Source: CBDHCC01 sp965219235
Lineage (GTDB): Bacteria; Pseudomonadota; Alphaproteobacteria; Sphingomonadales; Sphingomonadaceae
Length of the DNA: 64,000 bases
Reading direction: 5' to 3'
NCBI GenBank assembly: GCA_965219235.1
Contig: OZ244721.1
Span: 868,001 to 932,000, forward strand
The notes beneath the pieces were generated by a model. The model did no database searches. It was not told the origin of the DNA and worked only from the letters and a program-made list of their open reading frames with translations. Positions 1 to 9,249 of the stretch are shown one piece after another (position 1 is the first letter of the stretch; each line of letters opens with the position of its first letter). The position numbers and the translations under genes were made by a program.

Positions 1-312
1 CTGTTGCAGGATGCGCGGCGCGACGTGTCGGCGGAGCTGGAGGCGGCGATGCTGGATCGCTATCGCTCCGCGACAGGCGAAGGCGAGGGCTTCGCGGCCG
101 ACTACCACCGGCTGGGCGCGCAGCGGAACGCCAAGATCCTGGGCATCTTCGCCCGGCTGTCGCGCCGCGACGGCAAGCACCGCTATCTCGACCTGATGCC
201 GCGCGTCCGCGCGCACCTCGCCCGCGACCTCGCGCACCCGGCGTTGGCGCCGGTGGCGGCGTGGTTCGCCGCCAACGTGCCGGACGACGCGACCGTGGAG
301 CGCCGATGGTAG
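1..312 (+). CDS. amgK: N-acetylmuramate/N-acetylglucosamine kinase AmgK, C-terminal end (partial)
   Basis: Only the last ~103 codons are in the window; the frame is open from base 1 (LLQDARRDV...), so the start lies outside. AmgK phosphorylates MurNAc/GlcNAc at the anomeric carbon, and MurU then makes UDP-MurNAc, bypassing de novo peptidoglycan precursor synthesis. The assignment rests on the immediately following murU, with which the stop codon overlaps (ATGGTAG, 306-312), and on resemblance to the C-terminal end of the aminoglycoside-phosphotransferase-fold kinases. The catalytic loop is not visible here, so a different member of that kinase superfamily cannot be excluded. Probably the first visible gene of an amgK-murU-addB-addA transcript. 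Confidence 0.7.
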   Translation: MLQDARRDVSAELEAAMLDRYRSATGEGEGFAADYHRLGAQRNAKILGIFARLSRRDGKHRYLDLMPRVRAHLARDLAHPALAPVAAWFAANVPDDATVERRW

Positions 313-1025
313 CGATACCGTCCTGTGCGATGGTGCTGGCCGCCGGGCTGGGCAAGCGGATGCGCCCGCTGACCGCGACGCGCCCCAAGCCGCTGATCGA
401 GGTCGCCGGGCGCACGCTCCTCGACCACGCGCTCGACCGGCTGGAGGAGGCGGGGGTGGGGCGCGCGGTGGTGAACGTCCATTACCTCGCCGGCGCGGTC
501 GAGGCGCACCTCGCCAAGCGCCGGCGCGGCCCCGCGACCGTGATATCCGACGAGCGCGATCAGCTGCTGGAGACCGGCGGCGGCGTGGTCAAGGCGCTGC
601 CGATGATCGGCTGCGATCCCTTCCTGGTGGTCAACAGCGACACGATCTGGGTCGATGGGCCGTTCAATTCGCTCGCCATGCTGGCCGAGCGCTTCGACCC
701 GGCGCGCATGGACGTCTGCCTGATGCTCGTCCCCGCGCCGCACGCCACCTGCCACGCCGGACCCGGCGACTTTCGCGTCGCCGCCGACGGCCGGCTGAGC
801 TGGCGCAGGCCGGGCACGGTCGCCACCCACGTCTATGCCGGCGCGCACGTCTGCGCCAAGGGGCTGTTCGCCGGGTCGCCCGACGGCCCCTTCTCGCTGG
901 TCCGGCTGTGGAGCCGCGCGATCGAGGCCGGCCGCGCCTACGGCTTCGTCCATCCCGGCCTGTGGTTCGATGTCGGCACTCCGCCGGCGATCGCCGTCAC
1001 CGAGGCGCGGCTGAAGCTTGACTGA
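306..1025 (+). CDS. murU: N-acetylmuramate alpha-1-phosphate uridylyltransferase MurU
   Basis: Nucleotidyltransferase that turns MurNAc-1-phosphate and UTP into UDP-MurNAc in the cytoplasmic cell-wall salvage route. The 239-residue product opens with the classic nucleotidyltransferase signature AGLGKRMRPLT near residues 13-23, followed by PKPLIEVAG, and has a VNSDTIW segment that would hold the metal-binding aspartate. ATG 306 was chosen because it places the signature about ten residues from the start and overlaps the amgK stop by 7 nt; an in-frame upstream ATG at 261 would add an arginine-rich stretch that looks non-coding. It overlaps addB by 8 nt, indicating translational coupling. Sugar-1-phosphate transferases share the fold; the adjacent kinase favours MurU. 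Confidence 0.88.
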   Translation: MVAIPSCAMVLAAGLGKRMRPLTATRPKPLIEVAGRTLLDHALDRLEEAGVGRAVVNVHYLAGAVEAHLAKRRRGPATVISDERDQLLETGGGVVKALPMIGCDPFLVVNSDTIWVDGPFNSLAMLAERFDPARMDVCLMLVPAPHATCHAGPGDFRVAADGRLSWRRPGTVATHVYAGAHVCAKGLFAGSPDGPFSLVRLWSRAIEAGRAYGFVHPGLWFDVGTPPAIAVTEARLKLD

Positions 1026-3918
1026 GGCGGCGCGCCCCACCGTCTCGACGATCCCCGCGCACCGCGCCTTCGCCGACGCGCTCGCCGCCGGGCTGATCCG
1101 GCGGCACGGGCGCGGGCCGCTGGATCTCGCCGGCGGCACGATCCTGCTGCCCAACGCGCGGTCGGCGCGCACGGTGCGCGACGCCTTCGTCCGCGCGAGC
1201 GCGGGCGGCCTGATCCTGCCGCGCCTGGTGGTGATCGGCGACGCGGAGCTGGACGAGGCGGTCGGGCTGCCGCTCGACGCGATGGACGACGCCCCGCTGC
1301 CGCCCGCCATCGCCCCGCTCGCGCGGCGGATGCTGCTGGCGACCGCGCTGGCGGAGCGGCTGCCGCGCGGGATCGGGCCGGCCGAGGCGGTCCGGCTGGC
1401 GGGCGCGCTCGGGGCGGCGATCGACACGCTGACGGTCGAGGAGGTCGATCCGCGCGCGCTCGCCGACCTCGACGTGCTGCCGGAGCTGCAGGCGCACTGG
1501 CAATTGTCGCTGGGCGTCTTCGCCGACCTGGCGCGCGACTGGCCCGGGATGTTGGCGGAGCGCGGGCTGATCGACCTGGCGGAGCGGCGCAACCGCCTGC
1601 TGAACCGCGTCGCGAAGGTGTGGGCGGAGCGGCCGCCGGCCGGGTTCCTGATCGCGGCGGGGGTGGAGACCGGCTCGCCCGCCGTCGCCCGGCTGCTCAA
1701 GACCGTCGCCTTTTCGCCCCGGGGCGCGGTCGTGTTCGCCGGGCTGGACCTCCTCATGCCGGACGAGGAGTGGGACTGGCTGGGCGAGGACCGCGCGGGC
1801 GAGGCGCACCCGCAGTTCGGCCCGCGCCGGCTGCTCGACCGGATGGACGTGGCCCGCGCCGAGGTCGGCGTCTGGCCGCACGGCGGCGGCGCGGACGCGA
1901 ACGAGCGGCGGGGGCGGTTGGTCGCCAGCGCGTTCGCGCCCGCGCCCTTCACGGGAGAGTGGTTCGAGCGCGTGCCCGCGCAGGCGCGGCTGAACGGCGT
2001 CGCCGCGATCGAGTGCGACACGCCCGCCGAGGAGGCGCAGGCGGTGGCGCTGCTGCTGCGCGGGGCGCTGGAGACGCCCGGACGACGCGCCGCGCTCGTC
2101 ACCCCCGACCGCGCGCTCGCCCGGCGAGTGGCGGCGCATCTCGGCCGCTGGGGCGTGGAGGTGGACGACTCCGCCGGCACGCCGCTCGCCGCCACGCCGC
2201 CCGGCGCGTTCCTGCGCGAACTGGCCGCGAGCGTGGCCGACCGCTTCGCGCCGCTGGGGCTGATGGCGGTGCTCAAGCATCCGCTGGCGAGCGGCGGGCT
2301 GGCGCGGATCGAGTGGCTGGCGGGCGCGCGCGTGCTCGACCTCAGGCTGCGCGGCGTCCGTCCGCCGGCCGGGCTGGCGGGGATCGCGGCGCGGCTGGGC
2401 GAGCTGCCCGACGGCGCGGCGGCGGTGTGGGAGCGCGCGCGCGAGGCGCTGGCACCGCTGGACGACCTGCGGACCTGCGGCGCCGCGGCCTTCGCGGCCC
2501 GCTTCCGCGCCGCCGCGGAGGCGCTGGCGGGCGAGGCCCTGTGGAGCGCGCCCGCCGGCCGCGCGCTCGCGGACTGGTGGGACGAGGTGGAGATGGACGC
2601 GGCCCTGCTCGGCCGGATCGCGCCCGCCGACTGGCCCGCGCTGCTGGACAGTTTGCTGGAGCGCCGCGCGGTGCGGCCGCCGCAGGGAGGGCACCCGCGC
2701 CTCGCGATCCTGGGGCTGATCGAGGCGCGGCTGGCGCACACCGACCTGATGGTCGCGGGCGGGCTGAACGAGGGCGTGTGGCCCGCGCTGCCCGCGCCCG
2801 ACCCGTGGCTGGCGCCGCGCATCCGGCGCGAGCTGGACCTGCCGTCGGGCGAGCGGCGGATCGGGCTGGCCGCGCACGACCTCCAGAACCTGCTCGGCGC
2901 GCCGGCGGTGGTGCTGACCCGCGCCCGGCGGAGCGAGGGCGCGCCGACCGTCGCCTCGCGCTTCTGGCTGCGGCTGGAGGCGATGTCGGGCGGCCTCAGG
3001 CGCGACGACGCCACGCTGGCGCTCGCCCGCGCGCTCGACGAGCCGGACCGGGTGGAGCGCGCCGCGCGGCCCGCGCCGCGCCCGCCGGCCACCGCCCGGC
3101 CCAAGCGGATCAGCGTGTCCGACGTCGACCGGCTGGCGGCGGACCCCTACGCCTTCTACGCCGCGCGCGTGCTGCGGCTCGCCGCGCTCGCGGGGCTGGA
3201 GGAGGAGCCGGACGCGGCCTGGCGCGGCGTCCACGTCCACGCCATCCTGGACGCGTGGCACCGGCTCGACGGCGGCGACCCCGACCGCCTGCCGCCGCGC
3301 GCCCGCGCCTTCCTGGACGCGGAGGGCGAGCACCCGCTGCTGCGCGCGCTGTGGGAGCCGCGCCTGCTGCGCTCGCTGGAATGGGTCGCGGGGCGGCTGG
3401 CCGCCGAGCGCGCGGCGGGGCGCGAGGTGCTCGCCACCGAGGTGTGGGCGAGGCTGGAGCGCGGCGGGGTCGCGCTGCGCGGCCGGATCGACCGGATCGA
3501 CCGGCTGGCGGACGGAGCGCTGGGGGTGGTGGATTACAAGACCGGCGGCGCGCCGTCCGCCGCGATGGTGCGCGCCGGCTACGCCCTCCAACTCGGCCTG
3601 GGCGGCCTGCTGGTGCGGAACGGCGGGGTGGAGGGGCTGGCGGAGACGGTCGGCGGCTTCGAATACTGGTCGTTCCGCCGCAAGGGGGACGAGTGGGGCC
3701 AGATCGCCACGCCGGTGGACGACAAGGAGCGGTACGGGCGGATGCGTCCCGACGCGCTCGTGCCCCACGCGACGGCGTGCTTCGACGCGCTGGCGGCCGA
3801 CTATCTGACCGGAGAGATGCCCTTCGTGGCCAAGCTCGCGCCGCAATGGACGCGCGGCGGCGACTACGACCAGCTCATGCGGCTGGAGGAGTGGTGGGGG
3901 AGGGAGGCGGATGTATAG
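1018..3918 (+). CDS. addB: Double-strand break repair protein AddB
   Basis: AddB is the helicase-like/nuclease subunit of the AddAB complex, which resects double-strand DNA ends to load RecA (the alphaproteobacterial counterpart of RecBCD). The product is 966 aa, the usual alphaproteobacterial size. The C-terminal third shows a RecB-type PD-(D/E)xK nuclease core: GRIDRID at about 822-828 and VVDYKTGG at about 837-844 (D839, K841). The start is TTG 1018, overlapping the murU stop; there is no better ATG upstream. addA follows 135 bp downstream, the gap being filled by a palindromic repeat, so co-expression is likely but not guaranteed. Confidence 0.93.
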   Translation: MTEAARPTVSTIPAHRAFADALAAGLIRRHGRGPLDLAGGTILLPNARSARTVRDAFVRASAGGLILPRLVVIGDAELDEAVGLPLDAMDDAPLPPAIAPLARRMLLATALAERLPRGIGPAEAVRLAGALGAAIDTLTVEEVDPRALADLDVLPELQAHWQLSLGVFADLARDWPGMLAERGLIDLAERRNRLLNRVAKVWAERPPAGFLIAAGVETGSPAVARLLKTVAFSPRGAVVFAGLDLLMPDEEWDWLGEDRAGEAHPQFGPRRLLDRMDVARAEVGVWPHGGGADANERRGRLVASAFAPAPFTGEWFERVPAQARLNGVAAIECDTPAEEAQAVALLLRGALETPGRRAALVTPDRALARRVAAHLGRWGVEVDDSAGTPLAATPPGAFLRELAASVADRFAPLGLMAVLKHPLASGGLARIEWLAGARVLDLRLRGVRPPAGLAGIAARLGELPDGAAAVWERAREALAPLDDLRTCGAAAFAARFRAAAEALAGEALWSAPAGRALADWWDEVEMDAALLGRIAPADWPALLDSLLERRAVRPPQGGHPRLAILGLIEARLAHTDLMVAGGLNEGVWPALPAPDPWLAPRIRRELDLPSGERRIGLAAHDLQNLLGAPAVVLTRARRSEGAPTVASRFWLRLEAMSGGLRRDDATLALARALDEPDRVERAARPAPRPPATARPKRISVSDVDRLAADPYAFYAARVLRLAALAGLEEEPDAAWRGVHVHAILDAWHRLDGGDPDRLPPRARAFLDAEGEHPLLRALWEPRLLRSLEWVAGRLAAERAAGREVLATEVWARLERGGVALRGRIDRIDRLADGALGVVDYKTGGAPSAAMVRAGYALQLGLGGLLVRNGGVEGLAETVGGFEYWSFRRKGDEWGQIATPVDDKERYGRMRPDALVPHATACFDALAADYLTGEMPFVAKLAPQWTRGGDYDQLMRLEEWWGREADV

Positions 3919-3934
3919 TGCTGACAGTTCCTCT

Positions 3935-4050
3935 CCCTGGAAGACAGCAGATGCGGCCGAGCTTCGCCCCTGGGATGGTGCCCGGATGAGCGAAGGAGGC
4001 TCGCTGTCGCTCGCACCCACCCCCGGCCCCTCCCTGGAAGGGAGGGGAGA
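3935..4050. repeat. Palindromic repeat (family R3) between addB and addA
   Basis: The right half contains CTCGCACCCACCCCCGGCCC followed by the small palindrome CCCCTCCCTGGAAGGGAGGGG. The left half (CTCTCCCTGG near 3940) is a degenerate partner. The same elements recur at 26757-26896 and 60745-60888. The purine-rich right arm (GGGAGGGGAG) ends 4 nt before the addA start codon and looks like the Shine-Dalgarno sequence of addA. Confidence 0.75.
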
Positions 4051-4053
4051 GCG

Positions 4054-7000
4054 ATGGTGACCGTCACCCTCCATCCGCAACAGCTCGGCGCGAGCGAGCC
4101 GGGGGGGCACCGCTGGGTCGCCGCCTCGGCCGGCACCGGCAAGACTCAGGTGCTCTCCGCGCGTGTCCTGCGCCTGCTGCTGTCCGGCGCGCGGCCGGAA
4201 TCGATCCTGTGCCTGACCTTCACGCGCGCGGGCGCGGCGGAGATGCAGGAGCGGGTGAATGGGCGGCTCGCCCGCTGGGTGCGCCTCAACGACGGCCTGC
4301 TCGGCGCGGAGCTGAAGGCAATGGGCGAGCCCGTCGATCCCGACACGCTGGCGCGCGCCCGCCGGCTGTTCGCGCGCGTGCTCGACGCGGGTGGGGGCGG
4401 CCTGCGGGTGCAGACCATCCACGGCTTCTGCCAGTCGCTCCTCGCCTCCTTCCCGCTGGAGAGCGGGCTGGCGCCGGGCTTCGCGATCATCGGCGACGAC
4501 GAGCGGCGGCGGCTCGCCAACGCGACCCTGACCGAGCTGCTGCTCGCCGACGAGGGTGGCGCGCTCGGAGACCGGATCGGCGCGCTGTCGGTGCGGCTGG
4601 GGGAGGGCGCGGCGCTGGACTTCCTGATCCGCTGCGCCGGGGCGGCCGCCACGCTGGCGGCGCTGCCCGAGGGCCTGCGCGACTGGCTGCGGCTGGCGGC
4701 GGGCTTCACCGGATCGGTGGCGGACGCGATGGCGGCGGCGTGCGCCGATGGAGCGTTCCCCACCGCCACGGTCGCCGCCTACGCCGCCGCCGTGCGCGCC
4801 TGTGGCGGCCGCGACGCCGACGCGCACGCCGACGCGCTGACCGAGTGGCTGGCGCTCGACGCCGCCGCCCGTGCCGGGCGCCTCGACCTGCCGTGCGGCG
4901 CGATGCTGACCGCGGGCGGCACGCCGCGAGCCATCTCGCGGCTCGCCAAGCGGGAGCCGGAGGCCGAGGCGTGGCAGGCGGCGATCTGCGCGGCGCTGGC
5001 GACCGTCACCGGCCTCGAGGCGCTGGCCGGCTGGATCGACGAACTCGCCGAGGCGCTGACCGCCGGCCGCGCCTTCGCCGACGCGTTCACGGCCGCCAAG
5101 CGGCGCGCCGGGCTGGTCGATTACGACGACCTGATCGCCGGCGCGGGCGAACTGCTCGGCCGGTCCGCCATGGCCGACTGGGTGCGCTACACGCTCGACG
5201 CGAGGATCGACCACATCCTTGTGGACGAGGCGCAGGACACCAACGTCGAGCAGTGGCGGGTCGTGGAGGCCTTGGCGGACGAGTTCTTCGCCGGGCGCGA
5301 CGACCAGGACGCGCCCGTCACCCGCACGCTGTTCGCGGTGGGCGATTTCAAGCAGGCGATCTTCGGCTTCCAGGGCACCGACCCGGCCGCCTTCGCCGCC
5401 GCGCGGGAGCGGTTCGGAGCGCGCGCCCAGGCGGTCGCGGCCCCCTTCGCCGAACTGGCGCTCACCCGCTCCTTCCGCTCGACGCCGGCGATCCTGCGGC
5501 TGGTGGACGCGGTGGTCGAGCGGCTGGGCGCCGACGCGCTGGGTCCGGACGTGGCCGCCGCCCGCCACCAGAGCGCCACCGGCGGCCCGGGCGAGGTGAT
5601 CCTGGCCGAGCCCGTGGCGGTGCCGGAGCGCGCGGAGGCGGAGGAGTCGGATCGCGACGAGGGCTGGCTCGACGACGCCGACCGCCGCCTCGCCCAGCGC
5701 ATCGCGCGGCAGGTGCGCGCGTGGATCGACGGCGGGCTGACGGTCGGCCACCCGCCGCGTCCCGTGCGTCCGGGCGACATCATGGTCCTCGCCCGCGCGC
5801 GCGGCCCCTACGTCCCGCTGCTCGTGGCGCGGCTGCACGAGGAGGGCGTGCCGGTGGCCGGCGTCGACCGGCTGTTCCTGTCCGCGCCGCTGGTCGTGCA
5901 GGACCTGCTCGCCGCGATCCGCTGGGTGCTGCAGCCCGAGGACGACCTGGCGCTCGCCAACCTGCTGGTCGGCCCGCTGATCGGCTGGACCCAGGACGAG
6001 CTGATGGCGCGCGCCGTGCGCGGCGAGGCGTCGCTCTGGCGGCACCTGCGCGACACGCGGCCGGAGGCGGAGCTGGCGCCGCTGCGCGACCTGCTCGCTC
6101 GCGCCGACTTCGTGGCTCCCTACGAGTTCCTGGAGCGGATGCTGTCCGGCCCGCTCGGCGGCCGCGCGAAGCTGCTGGCGCGCCTGGGGCGCGAGGCGCT
6201 CGATCCGCTGGAGGAGCTGCTGAACGCCGCCGTGCTGTTCGAGGCGACGGAACCGCCCGGCCTGCAGCGCTTCCTCCACTGGATCGAGCGGTCGGCGAGC
6301 GAGATCAAGCGCGAGCAGGCGGAGGCGGGGGACGCGGTGCGCGTGCTGACGGTCCACGGCGCCAAGGGGCTGGAGGCGCCGGTGGTGATCCTCGCCGACG
6401 CCACCAGGGACCCGGACGCCGGTCACCACGGCCGCTTCGAGTGGCGGCTGTCGGAGGCGGTGCGCCTGCCCGCGCTGCCGCCGCGCGGCGCGGAGGCGTC
6501 GGGCGCGATCGCCGACGCGGTGGCGGCCAACGCGGCGCGCGAGGCGGCCGAGCACCGCCGGCTGCTCTATGTCGCGCTGACCCGCGCGCGCGAGCGGCTG
6601 CTGGTGGTCGGCAAGGCCCCGGCGCGCGGCGGGGTGCCCGCCTCCTCCTCCTGGCACGCCGCGGTGGACGCCGGACTGGACGCGCTGGGGGTGGAGTGGG
6701 AGGACGACCCGCTGTGGGGACGGGTGCGGCGCTTCGCCGACGACGCGCCCTGGATCGGACGGGGCGCGGCGGCGGCGGCGCGGGTGGCGGCCGAGGTGGT
6801 GGCGCCGCCCGACTGGTTGCGCCGGCCCGCGCCGCCCGAGGCGCGGCCGCCGCGTCCGCTCGCGCCCTCGCGGCTCGGCGCGGACGACGCCGCCGACCGC
6901 CCGCTCGGCCCGGCGCGCGCCGAGGCGATCGAGCGCGGGCTGCTCCTCCACGCGCTGTTCGAGCGCCTGCCGCCGGTGGCGCCCGAGCGCCGGCGGGAAG

Positions 7001-7437
7001 CGGGCGTGCGGTGGCTCGCCGCCCGGCGGGGCGTGGACCAGGCCCGCGCCGCCGAGCTGACCGACGCCGCGCTGGCGGTGATCGAGCTGCCGGACTGGGC
7101 GCGGCTGTGGGGGCTGCAGGCGCTCGCCGAGGCGCCGCTCTCCGCCGTCGTGGACGGCGAGGTGGTGGCCGGCACGGTGGACCGGCTGGTGGTGACCGAC
7201 GATCTGGTGGAGGTGGTCGATTTCAAGACCGGGTTGGCGCTGCCCGCGTCTTCGGACGAGGTGCCCGCCGCCTATCTGCGCCAGATGGCCGCCTATCGCG
7301 AGGCGCTGAGGGCGATGTTCCCCGATCGGCCGGTGCGCGCCGCGCTGCTCTACACCGCCGCCCCGCGCTGGTTCGATCTGCCGGACGCGCTGCTCGACGG
7401 GCACAAGCCGGGCTCCGCCGGAGACAACAAAGTCTAG
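4054..7437 (+). CDS. addA: Double-strand break repair helicase AddA
   Basis: UvrD/RecB-like superfamily 1 helicase with a C-terminal nuclease; partner of AddB in processing DNA ends. The 1127-aa product has Walker A ASAGTGKT at residues 24-31, a motif II region VDEAQDTN near 390, the GDFKQAIFGFQG motif after it, and LYVALTRARERL late in the helicase portion. A RecB-type nuclease motif VVDFKTG lies near residue 1055. ATG 4054 starts ten bases after a GGGAGGGGAG purine stretch that belongs to a palindromic repeat. trxA follows 57 bp downstream. All key motifs look intact. Confidence 0.95.
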   Translation: MVTVTLHPQQLGASEPGGHRWVAASAGTGKTQVLSARVLRLLLSGARPESILCLTFTRAGAAEMQERVNGRLARWVRLNDGLLGAELKAMGEPVDPDTLARARRLFARVLDAGGGGLRVQTIHGFCQSLLASFPLESGLAPGFAIIGDDERRRLANATLTELLLADEGGALGDRIGALSVRLGEGAALDFLIRCAGAAATLAALPEGLRDWLRLAAGFTGSVADAMAAACADGAFPTATVAAYAAAVRACGGRDADAHADALTEWLALDAAARAGRLDLPCGAMLTAGGTPRAISRLAKREPEAEAWQAAICAALATVTGLEALAGWIDELAEALTAGRAFADAFTAAKRRAGLVDYDDLIAGAGELLGRSAMADWVRYTLDARIDHILVDEAQDTNVEQWRVVEALADEFFAGRDDQDAPVTRTLFAVGDFKQAIFGFQGTDPAAFAAARERFGARAQAVAAPFAELALTRSFRSTPAILRLVDAVVERLGADALGPDVAAARHQSATGGPGEVILAEPVAVPERAEAEESDRDEGWLDDADRRLAQRIARQVRAWIDGGLTVGHPPRPVRPGDIMVLARARGPYVPLLVARLHEEGVPVAGVDRLFLSAPLVVQDLLAAIRWVLQPEDDLALANLLVGPLIGWTQDELMARAVRGEASLWRHLRDTRPEAELAPLRDLLARADFVAPYEFLERMLSGPLGGRAKLLARLGREALDPLEELLNAAVLFEATEPPGLQRFLHWIERSASEIKREQAEAGDAVRVLTVHGAKGLEAPVVILADATRDPDAGHHGRFEWRLSEAVRLPALPPRGAEASGAIADAVAANAAREAAEHRRLLYVALTRARERLLVVGKAPARGGVPASSSWHAAVDAGLDALGVEWEDDPLWGRVRRFADDAPWIGRGAAAAARVAAEVVAPPDWLRRPAPPEARPPRPLAPSRLGADDAADRPLGPARAEAIERGLLLHALFERLPPVAPERRREAGVRWLAARRGVDQARAAELTDAALAVIELPDWARLWGLQALAEAPLSAVVDGEVVAGTVDRLVVTDDLVEVVDFKTGLALPASSDEVPAAYLRQMAAYREALRAMFPDRPVRAALLYTAAPRWFDLPDALLDGHKPGSAGDNKV

Positions 7438-7494
7438 CTTGGGGCGTTGGTGCGGCGACCCCATTTTCGTCACGGCAGACAAGGAGACACGCCC

Positions 7495-7860
7495 ATGGCC
7501 ACCAAGACGATCACCGACCAGAGCTTCGCCGACGATGTGACGGGCAGCGACACGCCCGTGCTGGTCGATTTCTGGGCCGAGTGGTGCGGACCTTGCAAGA
7601 TGATCGGCCCGGCGCTCGAGGAGATCAGCGACGAGCTGGACGGACGGGTCACCATCGCCAAGCTCAACATCGACGAGAACCCCGACATGGCCGGCAGGCT
7701 GGGCGTGCGCGGCATCCCGACGATGATGCTGTTCAAGGGCGGCGAACTGGCCGCCACCAAGATCGGCGCCGCCCCCAAGAGCGCGCTCAAGAGCTGGCTT
7801 GAGGGCGAGTTGGAAGTGACGGGCGAGCGGGGCGCTCAGTTTTCCGCGAAGGGGTCGTAA
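7495..7860 (+). CDS. trxA: Thioredoxin TrxA
   Basis: Small cytoplasmic dithiol reductant. The active site WCGPC is present (C31, C34 when started at ATG 7495), as is the cis-proline segment GIPTMMLFKGG. ATG 7495 is preceded by AAGGAG about ten bases upstream and gives MATKTITDQSF, the normal N-terminus; the in-frame codon at 7447 has no such support. At 121 aa it is about 15 residues longer than classic thioredoxin, the excess being a C-terminal tail. The last 25 bp overlap the tail of a convergent gene on the other strand. Position after addA is conserved in sphingomonads. Confidence 0.96.
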   Translation: MATKTITDQSFADDVTGSDTPVLVDFWAEWCGPCKMIGPALEEISDELDGRVTIAKLNIDENPDMAGRLGVRGIPTMMLFKGGELAATKIGAAPKSALKSWLEGELEVTGERGAQFSAKGS

Positions 7861-8261
7861 CTGCCGAAGCTCCAGACGTTTCCTTCCGGGTCGCGCGCGC
7901 TGTAACCGCGACCGCCGTAATCCTGGTCCTCCGGTTCTCTGAAGAGATCGGCGCCAGCCGCGCGCGCTCTCCGGGCGTGGGCGTCGATGTCGTCGATCAC
8001 CACGTAGGGCGCCTGCGTGTTGCCGCGGGCCTGGGTCACCGACACCATGGGCGCGGCGCGGCTGAACTCCGATCCCCGCTCGGAACTCAGCATCACCATC
8101 TGCCCCTCGCGCACCAGCTGCGCATGGTGGATGATCGAGGGGTCGTCAGGATCGGCATGCACGGCGTGGCGGGTAAAGCCGAATGCGGTACACAGGAAGT
8201 CGATCGCCGCGGATGCGTCGGTGTAGCGCAGGCAGGGAATGATGGCGGGGCGGACGGACAT
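7836..8261 (-). CDS. VOC-family (glyoxalase/bleomycin-resistance fold) protein
   Basis: A 141-aa single-domain protein with the beta-alpha-beta-beta-beta repeat of the vicinal oxygen chelate fold: CLRYTDASAAIDFLCTAFGF at the N-terminus and DPEGNVWSFGSYDP at the C-terminus. The family includes PhnB-like proteins, glyoxalases and resistance proteins; the substrate cannot be read from the sequence. The start at 8261 (MSVRPAII) was chosen because CAGGAG lies six bases upstream, while the ATG two codons earlier would touch it. The gene is convergent with trxA and the two ends overlap by 25 bp. It may form a pair with the AraC-type regulator lying 71 bp upstream on the same strand. Confidence 0.85.
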   Translation of the reverse strand: MSVRPAIIPCLRYTDASAAIDFLCTAFGFTRHAVHADPDDPSIIHHAQLVREGQMVMLSSERGSEFSRAAPMVSVTQARGNTQAPYVVIDDIDAHARRARAAGADLFREPEDQDYGGRGYSARDPEGNVWSFGSYDPFAEN

Positions 8262-8332
8262 GGGCATCTCCTGGGTTGGACTGGCCCCTTCGATAAAAGG
8301 AGTCGCAGACCCGGGGATTGTAGATTTGGGGG

Positions 8333-9196
8333 TCAGTCCCGCACCCCGCCGCCCGCCGGGATCAGCCGCGACCGCAACTCGCCGGGCGTCATGCCCGCGA
8401 GCCGGCGCACCTCGTGCGTCATGTGCGCCTGGTCGGCATAGCCGCCGGCGACCGCCAGCTCGGCGAGCGGAGATCCGGCTTCCGCCTGGATCGTCGCGGT
8501 CAGGCGCTCGAACCGCGCGAGCCCGGCGAACTGCGCCGGTCGCATCCCCGTCGCGTCGCGGAACCAGCGGGCCAGCCGCTTGCGGCTCCAGCCCCAATCC
8601 TCCGCCAGCGCCGTGACGCGCCCGCCGCCGCTCAGATGGTCGAAGGCGCGGGCGAGGGCCGGCTCGACAGCTGGGCTCCGGGCCAGGCGCTCGAGGAGGA
8701 AGGCGTCGAGCAGGTCGAACCGCGCTTCGGCGTCGCTCGCCTCGACCAGCCGTCCACCCAGTGCGAACGCGGCGTCGCCCAGCACGTCCTCGAGCCGGAC
8801 GACGACATCGCCCAGGGCGGCGAGCGGCACGCCGGCCAGGCGGGCGAGCCGTTCGACCGGCAGGTGGACGTGCACGCCGGCCATCTCCCCGGTCGAGCGC
8901 GAGAGCGAGGTCGCCCGCGCCATCCCGCCGAGAAAGCCCTCGCCCGCCCCGAAGCGCGTCGACGTGCCGCTCGCGTCGACGATCTCCAGCGGCGCGCCGA
9001 GATTGACGATGAACACGCCGCAGGTCGAGGCCAGCTCGCGTCGCGTGGCGAAGCTGCGGGTGCGTTCACGCCAGAAGGCGTAGCGATCGACCTCGCCGGC
9101 CAGCGTGGGGGCGGGCCCCGCTTCGCGGATGTGCCACCGGTCGCTGCCGTCGTCATAGGCGCGGACGCGGGTGGGCCTGGTCATGCGCGCGGCCAT
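8333..9196 (-). CDS. AraC-family transcriptional regulator
   Basis: A 287-aa protein with an N-terminal half resembling the AraC-binding-like (cupin-type) sensing domain of the AraC_binding_2 type and a C-terminal double helix-turn-helix of about 100 residues. The second recognition region is visible as AVAGGYADQAHMTHEVRRLA followed by GMTPGELR, the standard AraC signature (F is replaced by H in this copy, QAHMTHEV). It is likely a DNA-binding activator or repressor responding to an unknown ligand. The nearest candidate target is the VOC gene just downstream on the same strand. The start could also be the methionine four codons later (9184). Confidence 0.85.
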   Translation of the reverse strand: MAARMTRPTRVRAYDDGSDRWHIREAGPAPTLAGEVDRYAFWRERTRSFATRRELASTCGVFIVNLGAPLEIVDASGTSTRFGAGEGFLGGMARATSLSRSTGEMAGVHVHLPVERLARLAGVPLAALGDVVVRLEDVLGDAAFALGGRLVEASDAEARFDLLDAFLLERLARSPAVEPALARAFDHLSGGGRVTALAEDWGWSRKRLARWFRDATGMRPAQFAGLARFERLTATIQAEAGSPLAELAVAGGYADQAHMTHEVRRLAGMTPGELRSRLIPAGGGVRD

Positions 9197-9249
9197 AGCA
9201 CGGAAGTGCGGCGGCCTTCATCCTCGCCGTGCCGGCGGGGAAGGCCACC

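Noticed and set aside
997..7482. A 2161-codon open frame on the minus strand across addB-addA
   Set aside because: It is antisense to two well-supported repair genes and reads as Arg/Gly/Gln/His-rich low-complexity sequence, as expected of a mirror frame in high-GC DNA.
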